DNA of 64,000 nt from an uncultured Spirochaetales bacterium (lineage in GTDB: Bacteria; Spirochaetota; Spirochaetia; Sphaerochaetales; Sphaerochaetaceae). How positions within the stretch are numbered: position 1 is the stretch's first letter; every line of letters starts with the position of its first letter. Shown piece after piece: positions 1 to 7,062 of this stretch. The notes below the pieces were generated by a model. It was given only the letters and a program-made list of their open reading frames with translations. It did no database searches and was not told the DNA's origin. Made by a program: the position numbers and the translations under genes. The stretch covers positions 1-64,000 of the forward strand of contig CALXRC010000006.1 of assembly GCA_944390865.1 (NCBI GenBank), written 5' to 3'.

Positions 1-2
1 TG

Positions 3-128
3 GATTTCATTATCCTTGCAGCCCTCAAGCTTGCCTTCTCCGAGGTTATGAGGATAGACCATGGCCTTATCCAGAAGAGACAGTCGGCAGACATCTCATG
101 CGCATCAGGGCAGACAGAGCTGCCATAA
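3..128 (+). CDS. possible C-terminal end of an upstream gene
   Basis: The third plus-strand frame is open from the left edge to a TAA at 126-128 and encodes about 41 residues beginning DFIILAALKLAFSEV. This composition looks more protein-like than the overlapping second frame over the first 95 bases, which is rich in Cys, Pro, His and Trp. It may be the tail of a gene beginning outside the window, or the 5' part of one gene joined by a frameshift to the frame that ends at 475. No family is recognised. Confidence 0.25.
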   Translation, partial: DFIILAALKLAFSEVMRIDHGLIQKRQSADISCASGQTELP

Positions 129-475
129 ACAATGAGGACCACACGTTCAGAGAACTGATTGATCCGAGGGGAACATGTCTGGACTTTTCCTCATTCAGGG
201 AACTTGATGAGGCAATAAGGGCGCCGGAACTGGCTTTCTCGCACGGCCTGAACAATGCGTACAGGCTGGCAGGAAGTCCTGCCGTCGAACTTAAGGCAGG
301 AGGAGTCAGCCTGAGTGCAGACAGCGACAGCAGGGCTGCTGTCATCTACACCGGAGGATACCTGCCAGTGCCTTCAGGCTTTGCCGCAATTGAGTTTCAG
401 GATCTTCCCGCCAGCAGCGAACGGCAGGTGACAGCAGACTTCACCAGAACAATCAGCTTCACTTTCACCTGCTGA
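98..475 (+). CDS. hypothetical protein, start uncertain
   Basis: This frame is open from the left edge to a TGA at 473-475. The first ATG is at 98, giving 125 residues rich in Asp, Glu and Arg, with a C-terminal half of alternating hydrophobic residues that suggests beta strands. No signal peptide, membrane segment or known motif is visible, and no good ribosome binding site precedes 98. It could be a complete short gene overlapping the frame ending at 128, or the 3' part of a longer gene cut by the window or by a frameshift. The opposite-strand frame (67-345) is Ser/Leu-rich and looks like a shadow. No function is proposed. Confidence 0.4.
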   Translation: MRIRADRAAINNEDHTFRELIDPRGTCLDFSSFRELDEAIRAPELAFSHGLNNAYRLAGSPAVELKAGGVSLSADSDSRAAVIYTGGYLPVPSGFAAIEFQDLPASSERQVTADFTRTISFTFTC

Positions 476-510
476 AAAAAATTCCTCCCAGGTCTTTTGA
501 CCCGGGAGGA
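476..510 (-). terminator. intrinsic terminator of nifJ
   Basis: Bases 483-494 pair with 499-510 around a TTTT loop (12 positions, one A-C mismatch). On the minus strand the stem is followed by a run of seven Ts, as expected for termination of nifJ. The plus-strand side has only a weak T run a little further on, so any action on the gene ending at 475 would be secondary. Confidence 0.75.
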
Positions 511-536
511 TTGTCATGCTTTTTCAAGCGGACAGT

Positions 537-3500
537 TTAGAGAATCTCACCCATGACTGCACCGGTCTTCTCATAGAATGCCAGGCGCTCTGCTGCATCG
601 GCTGCTGCCTTTGCGAAGAGCTCATCAGCATGAGCCGGATTGGTCTTGTAGAGTGATGAGTAGCGGACCTCACCCTTGATGAACTCGACATAGTCGCTTG
701 TTGCAGGCTTTGTCTCCCAGGTGAACTTCTTGCCCTGCTCTGCTTCAGGATTGAAGCGGTACAGCGGCCAGTAGCCTGCTTCTACAGCCTTCTTTGCCTC
801 AACCTGCGAGTATCTCATGTTGATGCCGTGGTTGATGCAAGGTGCATAGCAGAATACGATTGACGGTCCCTTGTAGGCGACTGCTTCCTGCAGACACTTC
901 TGTGCCTGAAGCCTGTTGTATCCGAGAGCACAGGATGCAACATAGACATAGCCGTAGCTCATGCACATGAAGCCCATGTTCTTCTTGCCAAGCTTCTTTC
1001 CTGAGTTGGCGAACTTAGCAACAGCGGAAATAGGAGTTGACTTTGAAGCCTGTCCGCCGGTGTTGGAGTAAACCTCAGTATCGAGAACGAGAATGGTGAC
1101 GTTCTTGCCGGAAGCAAGCACATGATCAACACCGCCGTATCCGATATCGTAAGCCCATCCGTCACCGCCGATGATGAGGACGTTCTTGTCAGCGAAGTAG
1201 TCCTGAAGCTCGACGATCTTGTCCAGAAGAGCCTGGCTCTCAGCATCAGCTGCCTTCTCCTTTGCAAGCACTGCCTGGAGTTCGTTCTGTGCTGTGATGG
1301 AAGCCTCTGTCATATCATCCCACAGGCCATAGCACTTCTCGATCGCAGCCTTGAGCTCTGCTGAGCAGCCCTTTGCGATGAGAGCATCGCACTTGGCCTT
1401 GAGAAGACCTCTGTTGGAGTCAATTGCAAGGCGCATGCCAAGACCGTATTCAGCGTTGTCCTCAAACAGTGAGTTGCCCCATGCCGGTCCGCGTCCGTCA
1501 GCCCTCTTTGTGTAAGGAATTGTCGGATAGGTTCCGGAATAGATTGATGAACAGCCTGTGGCGTTGGCAATGACAGCCCTTTCACCGCAGATCTGGCTGA
1601 GCATCTTCACATAAGGAGTCTCACCGCATCCGGCACATGCACCGCTGAACTCGAAGAGAGGCTGCTTGAACTGCAGGCCCTTGACTGTGTTCATGTTCAG
1701 GCCGTCAAGGTTGTCGTATGTGAGTGACTCGAAGAACTCTGCGTTCTGGATTTCTCCGGCTGCCCTTTCCTTCTCGACATCGACCATCTCAAGAGCCTTT
1801 TCCTTTGCAGGACAGGCTTCGACACAGACTCCGCATCCCTGGCAGTCCTCTGTGTAGACCTGAATCTTAAACAGAAGATCCCTGTCATTCTTTGTGTTGG
1901 ACTTGATGGCCTTGAATGTCTCAGGAGCCTTTGCCATGTCGGCAGGTGTGATCTGCTTTGCCCTGATGGCAGCATGAGGACAGGACTGCACGCACTGGTT
2001 GCACTGGATACACTTTGAAGAATCCCAGTGAGGAACAAAGGCTGCAACGCCTCTCTTCTCCAGCTTGGCTGTGCCTGAAGGCAGTGTGCCGTCGAAGCTC
2101 ATGCAGGATACAGGAATGTCATTTCCCTTGAGATGCATGATAGGCTCGATGTTTGTCTTGGCAAACGGAATCGCATCATCCGGAATAAGCTTCTTGGGCT
2201 CAAGGCTCTTTGTGATGGAAGCAGGAATCTTGACCTCGACAAGAGCTTCACTTGCGCCGTCGACAGCAGCCCAGTTCTTGTTGACGATGTCCTCGCCCTT
2301 CTTGAGGAAGGTCTTCTTGATGTACTTCTTGATCAGGTCAATTGCCTCATCTTCAGGAAGGACACCGCAGATCTTGAAGAATGCAGCCTGCATGACTGTG
2401 TTGATCCTTGTTCCAAGTCCGGCCTTCTGGGCAATGGCAAGAGCATTGATGTTGTAGAAGCGGATCTTCTTGTTGATGATGATTTCCTGATCATGGCGCG
2501 GCAGATGCTCGAATACAACATCAGAAGGAATGGCGCTGTTGAGAAGGAAGACGCCGCCCTCCTTCAGGGTGTCAAGCATTGCATAGCGTCCGATGTATGC
2601 AGGGTTGTGGCAGGCGACGAAATCTGCATGGTCAATGAGCCACGGCATGTCAAGGTTGCCCTCGCCGAATCTCAGGTGGGAGATCGTGATGCCGCCGGAC
2701 TTCTTTGAGTCATATGCAAAGTATGCCTGGGCATTCATGTTTGTGTTGTCGCCGATGATCTTGATGGAGTTCTTGTTTGCGCCGACTGTACCGTCGCTTC
2801 CAAGACCATAGAACATGCAGCTCACAACTCCCTTCGGTGTGACATCGATAATGTCGTTCACAGGAATTGAGAGATGTGTAACATCGTCGTTGATTCCGAC
2901 TGTGAAGCCGTGGAAGGCCTTGTCGGAGGCAAGGAAGTCAAACACTGCCTTTGCATGGCTTGGAGTGAAGTCCTTTGAAGACAGGCCATAGCGTCCGCCG
3001 ATGACCTTGATTGCGCTTCTGCCCTGTGCGTTGAGGGCTGCGACGACATCAAGGAAGAGAGGCTCGCCGAGAGAACCAGGCTCCTTTGTCCTGTCCATGA
3101 CTGCGATTCTCTTTACAGATGCCGGAATTGCAGCTGTGAAAGCTTCTGCTGAGAACGGGCGGTAGAGGCGGACCTTGAGGACGCCGACCTTTCCTCCGCG
3201 CTCGTTGATGTAATCAACAACCCACTCGAATGTGTCAGCAGCAGAACCCATGACGACAACTACGTCTGTTGCGTCTGCAGCGCCGACATAGTCAAACAGG
3301 TGATACTGTCTGCCTGTGAGGGCTGCAACCTTGTCCATGTACTTCTGGACGATTGCGGGAACTTCATTGTAGTACTTGTTGGAAGATTCCCTGCCCTGGA
3401 AGTAGACATCCTCGTTCTGGCTTGCAACGTGGATCTGCGGAGCTTCCGGCTTCTGGGCTCTTGCCCTGAAGCGTGCGATATACTTCTCGTCAACAAGTGA

Positions 3501-4079
3501 CTTGATATCCTCATAGGAGATCTCTTCGACCTTCTGGTACTCATGGCTGGTTCTGAATCCGTCAAAGAAGTTGAGGAAAGGAACCTGAGCTTCAAGAGTT
3601 GAGAGATGTGCGACCAGAGCCATGTCCATTGTTTCCTGGATTGAGGAAGCGCATGTCATTGCAAAACCTGTCTGGCGGCAGGCCATGACATCACTGTGAT
3701 CTCCGAAGATTGACAGTGACTGTGCTGCGATAGAACGTGCTGAGACATGGAATACGCAAGGAAGCATCTCACCAGCGATCTTGTACATGTTAGGGATCAT
3801 CAGAAGAAGACCCTGTGATGCTGTGAATGTTGTTGTCAGGGCACCTGCAACAAGAGAACCGTGAACTGCACCGGCAGCACCAGCCTCAGACTGCATTTCC
3901 ATAACATCAACTTGTCGGCCCCAGAGATTCTCTCTTCCCATTGACGCCCACTGTTCTGAATACTCAGCCATTGGGGAGGAAGGAGTGATGGGGTAGATGG
4001 CAGCTACATCACTGAAGGCATAGGCAATATGCGCAGCAGCTGTATTACCATCAATTGTTACATACTTTTTTGTAGCCAT
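537..4079 (-). CDS. nifJ: pyruvate:ferredoxin (flavodoxin) oxidoreductase
   Basis: This 1180-residue single-chain enzyme oxidatively decarboxylates pyruvate to acetyl-CoA and CO2 and reduces ferredoxin or flavodoxin, the main pyruvate-consuming step in fermenting anaerobes. The N-terminal part has YPITPSSPMAEYSEQW near residue 30. Two 4Fe-4S motifs lie near residues 690 (CIQCNQCVQSCP) and 745 (CQGCGVCVEACP). A third cluster site starts at CAGCGETPY, and the thiamine diphosphate motif GDGWAYDIGYGG lies near 970. The length matches the family. The ATG at 4079 is chosen because GGAG sits six bases upstream and the protein then begins MATKKYVTIDGNTAAAH. An in-frame ATG at 4094 overlaps that binding site and is unlikely. 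It is probably monocistronic, with a strong terminator downstream. Confidence 0.97.
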   Translation of the reverse strand: MATKKYVTIDGNTAAAHIAYAFSDVAAIYPITPSSPMAEYSEQWASMGRENLWGRQVDVMEMQSEAGAAGAVHGSLVAGALTTTFTASQGLLLMIPNMYKIAGEMLPCVFHVSARSIAAQSLSIFGDHSDVMACRQTGFAMTCASSIQETMDMALVAHLSTLEAQVPFLNFFDGFRTSHEYQKVEEISYEDIKSLVDEKYIARFRARAQKPEAPQIHVASQNEDVYFQGRESSNKYYNEVPAIVQKYMDKVAALTGRQYHLFDYVGAADATDVVVVMGSAADTFEWVVDYINERGGKVGVLKVRLYRPFSAEAFTAAIPASVKRIAVMDRTKEPGSLGEPLFLDVVAALNAQGRSAIKVIGGRYGLSSKDFTPSHAKAVFDFLASDKAFHGFTVGINDDVTHLSIPVNDIIDVTPKGVVSCMFYGLGSDGTVGANKNSIKIIGDNTNMNAQAYFAYDSKKSGGITISHLRFGEGNLDMPWLIDHADFVACHNPAYIGRYAMLDTLKEGGVFLLNSAIPSDVVFEHLPRHDQEIIINKKIRFYNINALAIAQKAGLGTRINTVMQAAFFKICGVLPEDEAIDLIKKYIKKTFLKKGEDIVNKNWAAVDGASEALVEVKIPASITKSLEPKKLIPDDAIPFAKTNIEPIMHLKGNDIPVSCMSFDGTLPSGTAKLEKRGVAAFVPHWDSSKCIQCNQCVQSCPHAAIRAKQITPADMAKAPETFKAIKSNTKNDRDLLFKIQVYTEDCQGCGVCVEACPAKEKALEMVDVEKERAAGEIQNAEFFESLTYDNLDGLNMNTVKGLQFKQPLFEFSGACAGCGETPYVKMLSQICGERAVIANATGCSSIYSGTYPTIPYTKRADGRGPAWGNSLFEDNAEYGLGMRLAIDSNRGLLKAKCDALIAKGCSAELKAAIEKCYGLWDDMTEASITAQNELQAVLAKEKAADAESQALLDKIVELQDYFADKNVLIIGGDGWAYDIGYGGVDHVLASGKNVTILVLDTEVYSNTGGQASKSTPISAVAKFANSGKKLGKKNMGFMCMSYGYVYVASCALGYNRLQAQKCLQEAVAYKGPSIVFCYAPCINHGINMRYSQVEAKKAVEAGYWPLYRFNPEAEQGKKFTWETKPATSDYVEFIKGEVRYSSLYKTNPAHADELFAKAAADAAERLAFYEKTGAVMGEIL

Positions 4080-4131
4080 CGTTTTCTCCATACGCGTTTG
4101 GATTATGTTTTTCGGCAAATAGCCATTAGTA

Positions 4132-4160
4132 ATAATAATACCTAGCCTTTTACCTTGCAA
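4132..4160 (-). promoter_or_regulatory. candidate nifJ promoter
   Basis: Read on the minus strand, TTGCAA (4155-4160) and TATTAT (4132-4137) are separated by 17 bases, leaving a leader of about 50 bases before the SD-bearing ATG at 4079. The -10 lies in a TATTATTATTA run, so the exact hexamer is uncertain. Confidence 0.45.
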
Positions 4161-4196
4161 GTCAGCTCCCCGGCAAAAAACTGAGGTTTTGGCAAT

Positions 4197-4709
4197 TTAA
4201 AAGGAAAGTTTCCTGTCATAGGCAATGCGCTCTATGCCTCTCATGAGCACTGTCCCGCAGCAGCTGTATCCTGCAGCCAGCACCGCGTTCTGCATTCTTC
4301 TGTTCTCCTTTGCCGTGTTCAGCCGTATATTCCGCCAGCCGTTTTCCGCACAGGTCCTGTCAATCAGAGAAAAGAGAATCCTGGCAAGCCCCTTCCCCGC
4401 AAATGAAGAGGAAAAGCTTATCCTCCTGATCACGACATAAGGATCTCCGGTATGCCATGAGCCGGAAATGCGGTCATATGCAGGCTCAGGGCCGGGATCT
4501 ATGCACACGTAGGCGGCAGCCTCGCTGTTTATAAAAAGCAGCCAGCCGGTTCCTGAGTCAATGTCAGCTTCAATATCTTTCCTGAGCGGATACCTGTCGT
4601 CCCACTGGACAAAGCCCTGGGCTCTCTGAAAGGCCCTGCCTTCCTCAAGGATCCGCCAGCACAGCCCTTCCTGCCCTTTCTCCGCCCGCCTGAGAATATA
4701 ATCACTCAT
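4197..4709 (-). CDS. GNAT-family N-acetyltransferase
   Basis: This protein of about 170 residues has the GNAT pattern. The N-terminal segment RRAEKGQEGLCWRILEEGRAF and a QWDDRYP motif match small GNATs of the RimI-like type. The core has VVIRRISFSSSFAGKGLARIL, where the acetyl-CoA pyrophosphate loop is weakly conserved, followed by LNTAKENRRMQNAVLAAGY near the C terminus. The acceptor substrate cannot be told from sequence. The start at 4709 (MSDYILRRAEKG) fits homologues in general. In-frame starts at 4727 and 4751 exist, and none has a convincing ribosome site. It is divergent from the nitroreductase gene at 4778. Confidence 0.8.
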   Translation of the reverse strand: MSDYILRRAEKGQEGLCWRILEEGRAFQRAQGFVQWDDRYPLRKDIEADIDSGTGWLLFINSEAAAYVCIDPGPEPAYDRISGSWHTGDPYVVIRRISFSSSFAGKGLARILFSLIDRTCAENGWRNIRLNTAKENRRMQNAVLAAGYSCCGTVLMRGIERIAYDRKLSF

Positions 4710-4777
4710 CAGAACCAAGAATAGCATGTCCAGGCTCTGGCAGAAAACCATGACAATGCATTAATGTTGAAGTTGTG

Positions 4778-5524
4778 ATGGATGAGACAATTCTTAAACG
4801 CAGAAGCTACAGAAGCTTTTCAGACAGACCGGTTGAGAAGGAAGTCGAGGACAGACTTCTTGAGATGACGCTGAGAGCGCCAAGCGCAGGCAACATGCAG
4901 CTGTGGTCAATGATAAAAGTCAGGGATCCGGAGAAAAAGGCTGTGCTTGCCCGCACCTGCGACAATCAGGCCTTCATCGCCTCAGCACCGCTTGTCTACT
5001 TCTTCCTTGCAGACAGCCACAAGTGGCTTGAGTATTTCCGCTTCTCGCACAGCGGGGAAAAGGCAGGAAAGGAAGTCAGGAAGCCCGGACCAGGAGATTT
5101 CCACCTGTGCATGCAGGATGCGATGGCAGCGGCACAGACCTGCGTGCTGGCAGCAGAGAGCCTGGGCCTCAAGTCATGCTACATCGGTGACATAATAGAA
5201 AACTACGAGACAGTGAGAGAGACTTTCTCCCTTCCGGACTATGCCGCGCCGGCCTGCCTGCTTGTGCTGGGCTATCCCAGAAAGGAACTCACGGCACAGA
5301 TGCTTCCCAGGCCGCAGAACGAGGACTTCTATTTCACAGACAGCTATCCGCAGCTGACAGAAGAGCAGCTGGACAAGATGTACAGGGCCCAGAACGAGCA
5401 CAGCAATCCGGATCATGAGAACACAAGCTATGCTGACCGCTACTTCGAGAGAAAGTACTCTTCTGACTTCATGAAGGAGATGAACAGAAGCGCCGGGATT
5501 TTCCTCAGGCCCTGGATGGAATAA
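4778..5524 (+). CDS. nitroreductase-family protein
   Basis: This 248-residue FMN-dependent nitroreductase-like oxidoreductase probably uses NAD(P)H. The N terminus ILKRRSYRSFSDRPVE is the classic flavin-binding opening of the family, followed by LRAPSAGNMQLW (FMN phosphate contact). SLGLKSCYIGDI and LVLGYP match the conserved C-terminal half. The last 50 residues (YADRYFERKYSSDFMKEMNRS) are typical of NfsA/SsuE-like anaerobe homologues. The physiological substrate is unknown. The ATG at 4778 follows an in-frame GTG at 4775, and neither has a strong SD sequence. It converges on gdhA, with a perfect palindrome in the gap. Confidence 0.88.
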   Translation: MDETILKRRSYRSFSDRPVEKEVEDRLLEMTLRAPSAGNMQLWSMIKVRDPEKKAVLARTCDNQAFIASAPLVYFFLADSHKWLEYFRFSHSGEKAGKEVRKPGPGDFHLCMQDAMAAAQTCVLAAESLGLKSCYIGDIIENYETVRETFSLPDYAAPACLLVLGYPRKELTAQMLPRPQNEDFYFTDSYPQLTEEQLDKMYRAQNEHSNPDHENTSYADRYFERKYSSDFMKEMNRSAGIFLRPWME

Positions 5525-5549
5525 AGAAGGCCTGCAGCTGCAGGCCCTG
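5521..5549 (-). terminator. palindromic terminator between convergent genes
   Basis: Bases 5529-5546 form a perfect 18-base palindrome (GGCCTGCAGCTGCAGGCC). On the minus strand it is followed by TTCTTTATT, so it probably terminates gdhA. On the plus strand there is no T run, so termination of the nitroreductase gene there would be weak. Confidence 0.55.
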
Positions 5550-5551
5550 AG

Positions 5552-6889
5552 TCAATAGCCCTGCTGACACATTGCGTCAGCCACTTTCTTGAAGCCCGCT
5601 ATATTGGCTCCTTTCACATAATTCACATAGCCGTCATCTTCCATGCCTTCTCGCAGACAGGAGGCATGGATTTCTTTCATTATGTGCTTCAGACGGCTGT
5701 CCACCTCTTCCCTTGTCCAGTAAAGGTGCTGTGCATTCTGGCTCATTTCAAGGCCGCTGACGGCCACGCCGCCCGCATTGGCCGCCTTGCCGGGAGCAAG
5801 GTGGATCCTGTTTTCAATCAGATAGTCCATTGCCGCGGCGCTGACTCCCATGTTCGAAGTCTCTACCACATACCTGCAGCCATTGGAGACAAGCTGTCTT
5901 GCATCTTCAAGATCAAGCTCGTTCTGTATTGCGCAGGGGAAGGCCATGTCGACAGGAACTTCCCACGGCTTTTTCCCCGGAACGAACTGGCAGCGGAACT
6001 TTTCAGCATAAGGGCGGACAATATCGTTGTTGCTTGCCCTCAGCTGAAGCATGAAGGCAGCCTTCTCCGGCGTGCTGATGCCCTCCTCGTCCAGCACATA
6101 GCCGTCCGGTCCGGATATCGTGACGACCTTTGCGCCGAGCTCTGATGCCTTGAGGACAGCGCCCCAGGCCACGTTGCCGAAGCCGGAGACCGCGATCCTC
6201 TTTCCCTTCAGGCTGTCGCCGGCATATGAAAGCATTTCATCGGCGAAATACATTGTGCCGAAACCTGTTGCCTCAGGACGGATGAGAGAGCCGCCCCAGC
6301 CCAGAGTCTTTCCTGTAAGCACGCCTGTGTTTTCCGTCATTATCTTTTTGTACTGTCCGTAGAGATAGCCGATTTCCCTTGCGCCCACGCCTATGTCGCC
6401 GGCAGGAACATCAGTATCAGGACCGATGTACTTGTAAAGCTCTGTCATGAAGGCCCTGCAGAAACGCAGGATCTCACCCTCGCTTCTGCCTCTGGGTGAA
6501 AAGTCGCTTCCTCCCTTTCCGCCTCCCATAGGAAGACCTGTGAGGGAATTTTTGAATATCTGCTCAAACCCGAGAAATTTCAGACTTCCAAGCGTGACAG
6601 AGGAATGAAAGCGCAGACCTCCCTTGTAAGGGCCGAGCGCGTTGTTGAACTGGACCCTGTAGCCTTTGTTGACCTGCACTTCATGATTGTCGTCCTCCCA
6701 CTCGACCTTGAAAGATATGACCCTGTCGGGCTCTGTTATGCGCTCAAGGATTTTGTTCTTTATGTAAATAGGATTGTCATTGACCACATCAATGACGTTC
6801 GACACGACTTCTCCGGCAGCCTGGATAAATTCGGGCTGGGCCGGATTTCTCTTCTCAAGCTCACTGATGAAACTCTTTGTATCGTACAT
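5552..6889 (-). CDS. gdhA: glutamate dehydrogenase, hexameric (NADP-type)
   Basis: This 445-residue enzyme of the family I hexameric class interconverts 2-oxoglutarate plus ammonium and glutamate. Conserved elements include the glutamate-binding loop GGGKGGSDF near residue 120, the catalytic region TDVPAGDIGVG, and a dinucleotide-binding GFGNVAWGA segment near 235. The length is exactly that of the family. The ATG at 6889 (MYDTKSFISELEKRNP) has AGGAG nine bases upstream on its strand. The open frame continues 27 codons further upstream, but that part lacks family likeness. Clostridial and spirochaetal homologues are usually anabolic NADPH enzymes. Cofactor choice here is inferred only. Confidence 0.95.
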   Translation of the reverse strand: MYDTKSFISELEKRNPAQPEFIQAAGEVVSNVIDVVNDNPIYIKNKILERITEPDRVISFKVEWEDDNHEVQVNKGYRVQFNNALGPYKGGLRFHSSVTLGSLKFLGFEQIFKNSLTGLPMGGGKGGSDFSPRGRSEGEILRFCRAFMTELYKYIGPDTDVPAGDIGVGAREIGYLYGQYKKIMTENTGVLTGKTLGWGGSLIRPEATGFGTMYFADEMLSYAGDSLKGKRIAVSGFGNVAWGAVLKASELGAKVVTISGPDGYVLDEEGISTPEKAAFMLQLRASNNDIVRPYAEKFRCQFVPGKKPWEVPVDMAFPCAIQNELDLEDARQLVSNGCRYVVETSNMGVSAAAMDYLIENRIHLAPGKAANAGGVAVSGLEMSQNAQHLYWTREEVDSRLKHIMKEIHASCLREGMEDDGYVNYVKGANIAGFKKVADAMCQQGY

Positions 6890-7047
6890 CCGGTCTTTCT
6901 CCTGTCCCTCCAGCTTAAGCCCGCTTTGCGCAGCTGTCAACTTGATTTTATATAAAATCTTATTATTCAAGAAATTATATCAACTTAAGAACATCAGGCC
7001 CATTTTCTGTCCAGATGAGAAAATAGCAATAAGAAAACGCAAGTCTG

Positions 7048-7062
7048 TGCTATGATTGAGAC
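7048..7062 (+). promoter_or_regulatory. extended -10 promoter giving a leaderless start
   Basis: TGC immediately precedes TATGAT (7051-7056), an extended -10 element. Exactly six bases (TGAGAC) separate it from the ATG at 7063. No SD sequence is present. The expected transcription start coincides with the A of the ATG. No good -35 is visible, which is acceptable for an extended -10 promoter. Confidence 0.5.
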
